Source: Isoptericola variabilis 225 (GTDB lineage: Bacteria > Actinomycetota > Actinomycetes > Actinomycetales > Cellulomonadaceae). From it: a stretch of 64,000 bases of DNA. A program made the translations under genes and the position numbers. The stretch lies in the NCBI RefSeq assembly GCF_000215105.1, contig NC_015588.1, positions 372,001-436,000 on the forward strand. The letters run 5' to 3'. The number at the start of each line of letters is the position of its first letter. The stretch's first letter is position 1. Below are positions 1-7,290 of the stretch, piece by piece. The notes under the pieces are model-generated. The model was not told where the DNA came from and made no database searches. It was given only the letters and a program-made list of their open reading frames with translations.

Positions 1-220
1 GCTCCTCGGCCTCTACGAGGGCGTCCCGCTCACCGAGCGCGGGCAGTTCTGGGCCGCGGGCTCGCTGCCCGACCGCATCACGATCTTCCGCAACCCGACG
101 CTCGCCATCTGCGACACGCGCGAGGACGTTGTCGAGGAGGTCGCGATCACCGTCGTGCACGAGATCGCGCACCACTTCGGCATCGACGACGACCGCCTCC
201 ACGAGCTCGGCTGGGCCTGA
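1..220 (+). CDS. Zincin-like metallopeptidase, C-terminal fragment
   Basis: This is the last 72 codons of a gene that begins before the window; the frame is open from base 2. The fragment ends with VVHEIAHHFGIDDD, an HExxH zinc-binding helix in which the two histidines are ligands and the glutamate is the catalytic base. This is the signature of the small zincin_1 (PF06262) metallopeptidase family of actinobacteria, about 110-130 residues long with HExxH near the C-terminus, which fits. Substrate is unknown for the family. The stop codon touches the first unit of repeat array A. Confidence 0.85.
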   Translation, partial: LLGLYEGVPLTERGQFWAAGSLPDRITIFRNPTLAICDTREDVVEEVAITVVHEIAHHFGIDDDRLHELGWA

Positions 221-497
221 CCGCGAGGTAGCGCTCCGGCTCGCGAGGTAGCGCGCGAGCTGGCGAGGTAGCGCTCGGGCTCGCGAGGTAGCGCGACCTC
301 CGTCCGCGTTCGTCACCTTCCGGCGGCCGATCACGGACGAACAGAGACGGAGATGCCCGACGCCGGTACCGACGTCGGGCATCTGCGCTACTTCGGCGAG
401 CGACGCGCTACCTCGGCGGGCTGTGCGCTACCTCGGCGGGCTGTGCGCTACTTCGCGGAGGGGCGCGCTACTTCGGCGGGCTGTGCGCTACCTCGTC
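221..497. repeat. Phased inverted repeat array A (GCGAGGTAGCGC family)
   Basis: The whole gap between two convergent genes is made of one element. The left arm has four units with core GCGAGGTAGCGC at 223, 243, 263 and 283, an exact 20 bp period. The right arm has six units of the inverted core (GCGCTACYTCGGC) at 385, 405, 425, 445, 465 and 485, again exactly 20 bp apart. Between them, 352-383 is a separate hairpin (GATGCCCGACG / CGTCGGGCATC). The left arm starts on the base after one stop codon and the last right unit runs into the stop codon of the other gene. The transcript could fold into a long stem. There is no T-tract. Arrays B and C in this window are related. Confidence 0.9.
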
Positions 498-1620
498 AGG
501 GGAGGGGCGTGTACTCCCAGTGCCATGCCTCGGGCTTCTTGCCACCCGGACGGGCCCAGTCGGGGTTGTCCCAGCCGAAGGCGGGGGCGTTGGCCCGCAG
601 CCACTCGTACTGCGCGGTGCCGAAGCTCTGCACGCCGCCGCCGAGGTCGACCGCGACGCCCCAGCCGTGGTTGGAGTACCCGGGGACGGCCGCGAGGTAG
701 CCGCGGCTCGCCTTCGTCGCGACCTGCGACGAGTACGACCGGTAGGAGTCGGTGATCTCGAGGTGCCGGCCGAACGCCGCCTGGAACGCGGTGTCGAGGC
801 GCTCGAGCTGCGCGGCCGCGTCGCAACGCAGCGTCTGCCCGGGCGCGAACGACAGCTCGCACAGCGCGGCGGTCGGGATCCGGCCGTTGGAGTAGCCGGC
901 GGTGTCCTTGGCGTGCACGGCGAGGGACGCGGCCGCGGTGGCCGCGGCCTTCTTCTGCTCCTCGAGGATCTCGGCCGGCGTCGGGGGAGCGGCCTCGATG
1001 TCGACGGCCGCCGAGGCAGCCTGGTCGAGCAGCGTGCGCAGCGAGGTCGTCGCCTCGCTGAGCTGCGCGGACGGGTCGGCGGACGCCGCCTCGGGGGCGG
1101 CCTGCGGCGTGGCGTCGAGCGGTGCGCGCTCGCCCGCGCGCGACGCGGTGCCGGAGGTGTCGCGGGTCTCGAGGAGCTGGTGCACCGCGGCGACCTGCTG
1201 CTCGATCTTGGCGAGCTGGTCGGCGGGGACGGCCACGGCGTCGGCCGTGAGCACGGACGCCCGCTGGAGCGTCGCCTGCGCGGCCGCGAGCGCCTCGGGG
1301 TCGACGCCGGACGCCGGCTCGGCGGTCCGCTGCGTCGGCTCGGGCGCCGGCGAGGCCTCGGGCGAGGGGGTCGCGGGGGCGGTGCCGACGCTCGGCTCGG
1401 CGGTCACGGCGCGCACCAGCGAGGGGGTGCCGGCGCCCGTCGCCGCGCTCACGCCGGTGGCGAGGCCGGTCGACAGCGCCATCACGCCGAGCGCGGCGGG
1501 GACGCCCAGGCGCGCGCCGCGTCCGGTAGCGCGTCGCGCCGGGATGCGGAATGCTCGGCCGGAGGGCCGGTGGATGTCACGGCGCCGGGGGAGCGGCGCG
1601 GCATCGTGGTTCTGGTTCAC
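496..1620 (-). CDS. D,D-carboxypeptidase, M15 (VanY-like), membrane-anchored
   Basis: A 374-residue exported or anchored peptidase that probably trims D-Ala from peptidoglycan stem peptides. An arginine-rich N-terminus is followed by one hydrophobic segment (about residues 38-62), a long Ala/Glu-rich linker with coiled-coil character, and a C-terminal M15 domain (about 255-374). The zinc site is visible as SNHGWGVAVD (His318, Asp325) and EAWHWEY (Glu364 base, His367). The GTG at 1620 is chosen because GAAGGA precedes it by seven bases; the frame stays open to a TTG at 1692 but that extension is not signal-like. The gene is convergent with the metallopeptidase, and its stop overlaps repeat array A. 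Confidence 0.85.
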   Translation of the reverse strand: MNQNHDAAPLPRRRDIHRPSGRAFRIPARRATGRGARLGVPAALGVMALSTGLATGVSAATGAGTPSLVRAVTAEPSVGTAPATPSPEASPAPEPTQRTAEPASGVDPEALAAAQATLQRASVLTADAVAVPADQLAKIEQQVAAVHQLLETRDTSGTASRAGERAPLDATPQAAPEAASADPSAQLSEATTSLRTLLDQAASAAVDIEAAPPTPAEILEEQKKAAATAAASLAVHAKDTAGYSNGRIPTAALCELSFAPGQTLRCDAAAQLERLDTAFQAAFGRHLEITDSYRSYSSQVATKASRGYLAAVPGYSNHGWGVAVDLGGGVQSFGTAQYEWLRANAPAFGWDNPDWARPGGKKPEAWHWEYTPLP

Positions 1621-1902
1621 GCGGAGGTCCTTCGGGGTCGCCTCAGGTTCGGTGGAGGTGCCTCCTGCGTCGAAGGCTTGTTCCAGCGTCAACTACCCGA
1701 GCAGGTGCTCCCGACCATCCGCTTGACGATCGGTCACGAATCCCGTGCGAGGTCTGGGGACGGTTCGTGAAGACCGGGACATCCTTCGCGCATCTCCGGC
1801 CCGTTCGATAACGATCCGGTATCGGTCCGGATCCTGGACGCGACCGTCCCACGGGAGGCGGTGTAAAGGGTGCCCGGTGTGCCGCCGTCGAACACTGCTC
1901 GG
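1621..1902. other. Divergent intergenic region with a 7+7 bp dyad
   Basis: This 282 bp gap separates the M15 gene from the divergent monooxygenase-like gene and must hold both promoters. TCACGAA (1734-1740) and TTCGTGA (1764-1770) form a perfect inverted repeat that could be an operator or a leader hairpin of the M15 gene. The leader of the M15 gene is purine-rich. I compared it mentally with the c-di-AMP (ydaO) riboswitch found before cell-wall hydrolase genes and did not find the conserved cores. No gene is seen here. Confidence 0.4.
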
Positions 1903-2490
1903 GTGAGCAACGCACCCGTGACCGTGTCGATCCACCGCGTCGTGAGCCCCGAGCGCGTCCCGGAGGTGACGGCGTGGGTGCAGGCGGGCGTGCAGCTCGC
2001 CAACCGGTGGGACGGCTTCCTCGGCTCGGGGTGGATCCGCGTGGCCGAGGGCTCGAGCGACTGGATCATGCTCTACCGCTTCGCCGACGCCGAGCGGCTC
2101 GAGGCGTGGGAGAGCTCGCCCGAGCGCAAGGAGTGGCTCGCGGAGGGCGCGGGGCTCGTCGAGGAGCGCCGGGTCGAGAAGCGCACCGGCATCGAGGGCT
2201 GGTTCGACGCGCCGAGCCGGCAGGACGAGCCGGCCGGTCCGCCGCTGCTGCCCGCACCGCCGCGCTGGAAGCAGTCGGTGGCGATCTGGCTCGGCTTCTT
2301 CCCGGTCAACCTCGTGTTCACGGTCCTCGTCGGCTGGCTCGTGCCGGCGTTCGCGGAGCTGCACGTGGTGCTGCGGGTGCTGGTCTCGACGGCGGTGCTC
2401 ACGCCGGTCATGTCGTTCTGGGTCCTGCCGTGGGTCACCGCCCGGCTGAGCGGGTGGCTGCACGCCCCGCCGCGCGCCCGCCGGACGTGA
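1903..2490 (+). CDS. Antibiotic biosynthesis monooxygenase-like protein with C-terminal membrane domain
   Basis: A 195-residue protein. Residues 1-95 form a ferredoxin-like ABM fold (VTVSIHRVV at the start, then GFLGSGWIR and DWIMLYRFAD), a domain found in cofactor-free monooxygenases and in many proteins of unknown role. The second half carries two hydrophobic segments (WLGFFPVNLVFTVLVGWLVP and LVSTAVLTPVMSFWVLPWV). This ABM plus two-helix layout is a common actinobacterial arrangement of unknown function. GTG 1903 is chosen because the recognisable domain begins five residues later; GTG 1870, preceded by GGGAGG, is a possible longer start. Confidence 0.65.
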   Translation: MSNAPVTVSIHRVVSPERVPEVTAWVQAGVQLANRWDGFLGSGWIRVAEGSSDWIMLYRFADAERLEAWESSPERKEWLAEGAGLVEERRVEKRTGIEGWFDAPSRQDEPAGPPLLPAPPRWKQSVAIWLGFFPVNLVFTVLVGWLVPAFAELHVVLRVLVSTAVLTPVMSFWVLPWVTARLSGWLHAPPRARRT

Positions 2491-2557
2491 CGGACGTCGC
2501 GCTCGCGGCGAGCGCCCTCACAGTGCCCGTCCAGGCGGGTCTCCCTACTGTGGAGGC

Positions 2558-4183
2558 ATGCTCACCGACACCGACACCAGCGACATCGACGCGACGGTGG
2601 AGTCGACCGCCAGCCTGGCGGTGACCCTCGCGTGGGCCGCCGGCGCGGTCGTGGCGGCGTACGTGCTCGCGACGGTCGTGTCCGTCGTCGTGCGGATGCT
2701 GGGACGGCGCAACCCGCTCCTGCGCGACCTGTCGGTGCACGTGCGCCGGCCGATGCGCGCGGTCCTCGTGGTCGTGGCCCTGTGGCTCGCGGTGCGGTTC
2801 TCCGCGCACACCGGCGAGCCCTGGTACCCCGTGGTGAGCCACGCGCTCGTCATCATGACGATCGTCGCGCTCGCCTGGCTCGTGGGGGCGATGGTGTTCG
2901 TGGTCGAGGACCGCGTGCTCGACCGCTACAGCACCGACCGTGTCGACGACCGGCACGCCCGCCGCGTGCGCACCCAGGTCACGCTCTTGCGGCGCATCAC
3001 CGTGGCCGTCCTCGTGGTGTGCGCGATCGCCGCGGTGCTCCTGACGTTCCCCGGCGCCCGCACAGCCGGCGCGAGCCTCCTCGCCTCGGCGGGGCTCGTC
3101 TCGATCGTCGCGGGCCTCGCCGCGCAGTCGACGCTCGCCAACACGTTCGCCGGCATGCAGATCGCGTTCACTGACGCCATCCGCGTCGACGACGTCGTCG
3201 TGCTCGACGGCGAGTTCGGCCGCATCGAGGAGATCACGCTCACCTACGTCGTCGTCCACGTCTGGGACGACCGGCGGCTCATCCTGCCGTGCACGTACTT
3301 CACGACCACGCCGTTCGAGAACTGGACCCGACGCGCGGCGGACCTGCTGGGGACCGTCGAGATCGACCTCGACTTCCGGGTCCCGTTCGAGCGGCTGCGG
3401 GCCGAGCTCGACCGGCTGCTCGAGGAGACGTCGCTCTGGGACCGGCGCACCGGCGTCCTCCAGGTGACCGACGCGACCGACGGGCACGTGCGCGTCCGTG
3501 CGCTCGTCAGCGCCCGCGACGCACCGACCCTGTGGGACCTGCGCTGCTACGTGCGCGAGGGACTCGTCGACTGGCTGCAGCGCGAGGCGCCCGACGCCCT
3601 GCCGCGCACGCGGCTGGAGGGTCCGGCCGCGGACGCTCTCGCCGAGATCGAAGGCGAGCCCGGGCCCGAGGCCGAGCCCGAGACGGAGGCCGGGCCCGAG
3701 ACCGCGGCCGGCGAGCGCGGGACCACGACGGCGCCGCGCCGCGGGCGCGGCGCCGCGGCGGCGCCGGCGCTCGTGCCCGAGCGGGCCCCGGTACGCGACC
3801 GGAGCCTGCCCGCGCCCGTGCGCTCGAGCGTCCGGGCGGCGTCGCCCGCCGACCCCACGATCCTGCTCGGGACGGTCGAGCCCGCGCCCGCGGACGCCAC
3901 CCGCGTGCTGTCGCCCGAGGAGGCCGAGCGGGTCCGCCGGCACGGGGCCGAGGCGTCGGCGCTCTTCAGCGGCAGCGCCGCGGCCGAGGCGCGGGCCGAG
4001 CGCTTCCACGGGCCGGGCCGGGAGGCGATCGAGGAGCGCGAGCAGACGGCCGAGCGCAACCTCGGGCACACGGGTGAGATCCCCGCTGGCGAGCTGCGGC
4101 GCCCCCGCGGCGTCGCACCCGACTCGGGCGAGGGCGGCCCCACGCGCGGCCCGGGCGAGGCCGACGGCGACGGCGACGGCTAG
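2558..4183 (+). CDS. MscS-family small-conductance mechanosensitive channel
   Basis: A 541-residue inner-membrane channel expected to release solutes on hypo-osmotic shock. Four hydrophobic helices lie within residues 20-200. The pore-lining helix and beta domain of MscS are recognisable (GLVSIVAGLAAQSTLANTFA, then DDVVVLDGEFGRIEEI and FENWTR). From about residue 350 the protein continues as a long Glu/Pro/Ala/Arg-rich tail, which makes it much longer than the 286-residue E. coli MscS. The ATG lies a few bases after GTGGAGGC. The last four bases overlap the convergent phosphodiesterase gene. Confidence 0.9.
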   Translation: MLTDTDTSDIDATVESTASLAVTLAWAAGAVVAAYVLATVVSVVVRMLGRRNPLLRDLSVHVRRPMRAVLVVVALWLAVRFSAHTGEPWYPVVSHALVIMTIVALAWLVGAMVFVVEDRVLDRYSTDRVDDRHARRVRTQVTLLRRITVAVLVVCAIAAVLLTFPGARTAGASLLASAGLVSIVAGLAAQSTLANTFAGMQIAFTDAIRVDDVVVLDGEFGRIEEITLTYVVVHVWDDRRLILPCTYFTTTPFENWTRRAADLLGTVEIDLDFRVPFERLRAELDRLLEETSLWDRRTGVLQVTDATDGHVRVRALVSARDAPTLWDLRCYVREGLVDWLQREAPDALPRTRLEGPAADALAEIEGEPGPEAEPETEAGPETAAGERGTTTAPRRGRGAAAAPALVPERAPVRDRSLPAPVRSSVRAASPADPTILLGTVEPAPADATRVLSPEEAERVRRHGAEASALFSGSAAAEARAERFHGPGREAIEEREQTAERNLGHTGEIPAGELRRPRGVAPDSGEGGPTRGPGEADGDGDG

Positions 4184-4992
4184 GCCGACGTCCCGCCCGG
4201 TGCGACGCGCCGTCCCGAGTCCGCGAGCCAGCCGCGCAGGTGCTCGGGCCGGTCGGTGATGATGCCGTCGACGCCGGCCTCCACCAGGTCGGCCCACGCG
4301 GTGGGCTCGTTCTCCGTCCACGCCATGACCCGGCGGCCGTCGTCGTGCAGGCGCTCGACGAGCGTGCGGTCCGCGCGCACCGCCGCCGACGACGGGTTGA
4401 CCGTGAGGACGCCGAGCTCGGCCGCCAGGCCGACGGCCTCCGGACGGTCGTCGTCGACCAGCAGGCCGCGGGGCAGGTGCGGGGCGACCTCGCGGAGCGC
4501 CTCGAGCGTGCCGGGCGAGAAGCTCTGGGCGACCGTGCGGTCGCCCACGCCGGCCGCGTCGACGGCGCGTGCCGTGACCGCCACCTGGGCGGTCGTCCAC
4601 TCGCCCTTGTACTCGACGAGGATCCCCAGCTCGGGCCGGGACACGGCGAAGCGGAGGATCTCCTCCAGGCGCGGGACCGGCTGGCCGGCGAACGCGGGCG
4701 AGAACCAGGACCCGGCGTCGAGCGCCCGCACCGCGGCGTACGTCAGCTGCCCGACCTCGCCCGAGCCGTCGGTGGTCGCGTCGACGGTGGAGTCGTGGAT
4801 GACGACCGCGACGCCGTCGGCGGTGAGGTGGAGGTCGAACTCGATCGCGTCCGCGCCCGCGCGCCAGGCGGCCTCGAACGCGGCCAGCGTGTTCTCCGGT
4901 GCCGCGCCGCTCGCGCCGCGGTGACCGACGACGCTCGGTCTGCCTTCCGGGCCGAACGCCGGGGGCAGCGGCCGGACGGGAGCCGGGACCAT
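4180..4992 (-). CDS. Glycerophosphodiester phosphodiesterase
   Basis: A 270-residue GDPD-family enzyme that hydrolyses glycerophosphodiesters to glycerol 3-phosphate and an alcohol. The active site is visible near the N-terminus: GHRGASG (His24, Arg25), AIEFDLHLT (Glu51, Asp53, metal ligands) and VVIHDSTVD (His66). Later motifs include VEYKGEW and DGIITDRPEHL, typical of the TIM-barrel C-terminus. No signal peptide is seen, so a cytosolic UgpQ-like role is likely. It ends four bases inside the convergent MscS gene. Confidence 0.92.
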   Translation of the reverse strand: MVPAPVRPLPPAFGPEGRPSVVGHRGASGAAPENTLAAFEAAWRAGADAIEFDLHLTADGVAVVIHDSTVDATTDGSGEVGQLTYAAVRALDAGSWFSPAFAGQPVPRLEEILRFAVSRPELGILVEYKGEWTTAQVAVTARAVDAAGVGDRTVAQSFSPGTLEALREVAPHLPRGLLVDDDRPEAVGLAAELGVLTVNPSSAAVRADRTLVERLHDDGRRVMAWTENEPTAWADLVEAGVDGIITDRPEHLRGWLADSGRRVAPGGTSA

Positions 4993-5131
4993 CGCATCGC
5001 TCCTCTCGCGGGCTTCCGATGGTACGGACGAGGCACCGGGGGAGGAACCGTCGGTGTCGCGTTTCGCCCGCGGCCGGGCCGCTGTTCACCCGCTCGGGCC
5101 GGGTTCGGGCCTGGCGGGGCGAGGTGCGACC

Positions 5132-5632
5132 ATGTGCGCCATGACCGTTCGCACCCACCACGTTCCCGGGCGCCGGGCGCGCGCCGGCGCGCTGCTCGCC
5201 ACGGGCGTCCTCGTGCTCGCCGGCTGCACCGGGCAGGCGGACGACCCGTCCGCGGCCGCGACGCCGTCGGCCACGCCCTCGGTCGCGACGGGAAGCCCCG
5301 TGCCCGACGACGGTCCGCTCGACCGCGACCAGGCGTGCGCGGCGATGTACGTCGACGGGGGCACGCCGCTCGAGCGGCGCGTCGGCGACGCGCTCCTCGA
5401 CGTGAGCGAGAGCTTCGACACCGCGGCCGCTGCCGAGATGCACGACCTGGCGCGCGACCTCGGGCGCCTGCAGGAGCGCGTGCCCGACGAGTTCGGCGCC
5501 GCGCTCGACCAGGTGCGCGTCCCGTTCGTGCAGATGCAGGAGCACCTCGACACCGGGGGCGACGGCAGCGTCGATCTCGACGTCGCGTCCGCGGTCGACG
5601 GGCTCAAGCAGTACCGTGAGCTCTGCTCCTGA
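5132..5632 (+). CDS. Putative lipoprotein, unknown function
   Basis: A 166-residue protein with an N-terminal signal ending in a lipobox (VLVLAGC, Cys about 31), so it should be lipid-anchored outside the membrane. A Ser/Thr/Pro/Ala linker is followed by a helical domain of about 100 residues beginning and ending with cysteine (DQACAAMY...YRELCS). The layout resembles the two tandem exported proteins at 53.9-55.6 kb, which also have a Cys-framed helical domain. The ATG at 5132 follows GGGGCGAGGTG; ATG 5141 is possible. Its stop codon is immediately followed by the stop of the convergent reductase. Confidence 0.7.
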   Translation: MCAMTVRTHHVPGRRARAGALLATGVLVLAGCTGQADDPSAAATPSATPSVATGSPVPDDGPLDRDQACAAMYVDGGTPLERRVGDALLDVSESFDTAAAAEMHDLARDLGRLQERVPDEFGAALDQVRVPFVQMQEHLDTGGDGSVDLDVASAVDGLKQYRELCS

Positions 5633-6250
5633 TCACTCCGTCGGGGGGATCGAGCCGAACGTCGGCTCGCCCGTCGAGCGGTAGCTCGCGAGCACGACGC
5701 CGGACCCGCTCGTCCGCGCGGAGACCAGCTCGAGGCTGCGCGGCACCTGCCCCTCGGGGAAGACGCGGATCCCGGAGCCGAGGACCACGGGGAAGATCGC
5801 GATCCGGTACTCGTCGACGACGTCGAGCGCCGCGAGCTGGTTGACCAGCGACGGGCTCCCGTGCACCTGCACCTCGTCGCCGGGCGCGGCTTTGAGCTCC
5901 TCGACGGCGGCGCGCAGGTCGGAGTGGAACGTCGTGCCGGCCCAGTCCGACGTCGTGCGCGTCCGGGACACGACGTGCTTGGGGTTGCGGTTGAGCCCGC
6001 CCGCGACGACCGGGTCCTCCTCGGCGTCGGCGTGCGGCCAGAACGACTCGAACAGGTCGAACGTGCGCCGGCCCAGGAGGTACGCGTCGCCACGGCGGAA
6101 CGTCTCGTCGACGAACGCCGCGACGTCGTCGTCGAAGTGCGGGACGAGCCAGCCGCCCTTGTCGAAGCCGCCCGAGCGGTCCTCGTCGGGCGCGCCCGGC
6201 GCCTGGGCGACGCCGTCGAGCGTGATGAACGTGAAGGTCGTGAGTCGCAT
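5633..6250 (-). CDS. Dihydrofolate reductase-family (RibD C-terminal-like) protein
   Basis: A 205-residue protein of the YyaP/YwjB type RibD_C family. Characteristic stretches are LTTFTFITLDGVAQ at the N-terminus, YLLGRRTFDLFESFWP, and VHGSPSLVNQLAALDVVDEY near the nucleotide-binding site. Members are NADPH-binding reductases whose substrates are usually unknown; riboflavin synthesis is unlikely because no rib genes are nearby. Only the tRNA-Lys gene lies upstream, in the same orientation. Confidence 0.85.
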   Translation of the reverse strand: MRLTTFTFITLDGVAQAPGAPDEDRSGGFDKGGWLVPHFDDDVAAFVDETFRRGDAYLLGRRTFDLFESFWPHADAEEDPVVAGGLNRNPKHVVSRTRTTSDWAGTTFHSDLRAAVEELKAAPGDEVQVHGSPSLVNQLAALDVVDEYRIAIFPVVLGSGIRVFPEGQVPRSLELVSARTSGSGVVLASYRSTGEPTFGSIPPTE

Positions 6251-6329
6251 CGCTTCCTCCTCGCGTCTGTGGGGGGTGGGGGTCGGTAGGTCCGCCCGGT
6301 AGACGGCGACGCCGGCCGCGACTCATCGG

Positions 6330-6402
6330 TGGCCCCCCAGGGGATCGAACCCTGAACCCGCGGATTAAAAGTCCGCTGCTCTGCCAGTTGAGCTAGAGGG
6401 CC
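6330..6402 (-). tRNA. tRNA-Lys (anticodon TTT)
   Basis: A complete 73-base cloverleaf on the minus strand. The acceptor stem pairs GGCCCTC with GGGGGCC, the anticodon arm is GCGGA-CTTTTAA-TCCGC (anticodon at 6367-6369), and the T arm is CAGGG-TTCGATC-CCCTG. The discriminator base is A. The genome-encoded bases after it are CC. The lower-GC restriction island lies on the 5' side of this tRNA, not on the 3' side used by most tRNA-specific integrases. Confidence 0.97.
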
Positions 6403-6487
6403 GCGGGCAGCACACTTCAGTCGGGAAAGCCTAAGAGACTGGGGAGGGGACAACCCCAGCCGACCGGTGCTGGCCGCCTGGGACAGC

Positions 6488-6997
6488 CTACGCGGCGCCG
6501 TGGACCGTCGGTGGCCGTCCGTCCATGTGGTTCGTCCGTCGGGTCCCGTCGCTCGTGGTGAAGGTGACGTCGGCTGTCGTGTTTCTCAACTGATGACGCG
6601 CTTCGAAAGGCAGGACGATGTTCCGCGTCCAGGTGCGGCTGCCCCCAGGCAGCACAACGGGCTGCTCCATCTCCAAGCTTCGGCGTGGCGCGTCAAGAAC
6701 GCCGTCGTAATGGCGGCGTTGGACCGCAAGGCCGAACTGAAGCTCGACTACGACGTCGCGGATGGGGAAGTGGCCGGGATTCTGTACGGTGACTTCGTAC
6801 TTCCAGAGTCCAGTGCCGTCGCCGTGAGGCTGGTTGGGGACGGACCGGGGGTGCCAGGCCACCGCGACCGCATCGAGCTCGGCTCGCTTCTTGTCTATCC
6901 GCTCCCGGACCGCGTGCCGGTACTCCCTGATCGCGAAGAAGACGCCGACGCCTGCGATGGCGGCGGCCGCAACGCTGATCCAGTCCGCGATGCTCAT
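6488..6997 (-). CDS. Hypothetical protein with N-terminal membrane anchor
   Basis: A 169-residue protein I do not recognise. Residues 5-24 form one hydrophobic helix (WISVAAAAIAGVGVFFAI) followed by a basic helix (REYRHAVRERIDKKRAEL) and a beta-rich domain (YEVTVQNPGHFPIRDVVVEL) that looks immunoglobulin-like. It is the last gene of a three-gene minus-strand set with the hsdM relic and the Mrr-type endonuclease. Its start overlaps the relic by four bases (ATGA). Base composition is less GC-rich than neighbours, consistent with transfer. A role in the defence cassette is only an inference from position. Confidence 0.6.
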   Translation of the reverse strand: MSIADWISVAAAAIAGVGVFFAIREYRHAVRERIDKKRAELDAVAVAWHPRSVPNQPHGDGTGLWKYEVTVQNPGHFPIRDVVVELQFGLAVQRRHYDGVLDAPRRSLEMEQPVVLPGGSRTWTRNIVLPFEARHQLRNTTADVTFTTSDGTRRTNHMDGRPPTVHGAA

Positions 6998-7290
6998 GAG
7001 CCACTTGCGTTACTTGGCACCTCAGGGGCTGCCGCGACGGCAGCGAACTCCTCGAGCGCAGCGTTCAGGTCCCCGACGATCTCGCTGGCGAGGATCTCCG
7101 CCGCTGGGAGGTGGTCGAGGTCCTCGAGGGACTGGTCGCGCTGCCACGTGATATCGAGGTTGAGCCCCACGCCGCGATCACGCAACTGAAAGGCGTGGGC
7201 CCAGATTTTGTCGATCAGGCGGCGGTCGTCAGACAACAGGAAGCTCTTTCTCTGAACCGAAGACTCAGGCGTCAGCCGCGTCGGCGACAA
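6994..7290 (-). pseudogene. Probable internally deleted type I DNA methylase (hsdM) relic
   Basis: A 98-codon frame with no intact domain. Its first part (RLIDKIWAHAFQLRDRGVG) looks like the N-terminal helix of HsdM methylase subunits, which begins with LI(D/N)K(I/L)W...LRDDG(V/L). The rest (LDITWQRDQSLEDLDHLP then EIVGDLNAALEEF) looks like the extreme C-terminus of HsdM, where SLED-x-LP and EIV-x2-L-x2-AL are common. The whole catalytic core, about 400 residues with the NPPF motif, would be missing between residues 35 and 40. The frame stays open across the join. It starts inside the 3' end of the endonuclease gene and may still be translated. No hsdS or hsdR is present. Confidence 0.55.

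Noticed and set aside
221..497. CRISPR-like array because of regular short repeats
   Set aside because: Units repeat every 20 bp with no room for 30 bp spacers, arms are inverted relative to each other, and no cas gene is present.
1621..1800. c-di-AMP (ydaO) riboswitch before the M15 gene
   Set aside because: Cell-wall hydrolase genes in actinobacteria often have it, but I could not find the conserved cores; only a simple 7 bp dyad is evident.
2435..5545. Very long open frame on the minus strand (over 1000 codons)
   Set aside because: It is a GC-driven shadow antisense to the MscS, phosphodiesterase and lipoprotein genes; only the 4180-4992 part in another frame is a real gene. Similar shadows exist opposite hppA, the M14 gene and others.
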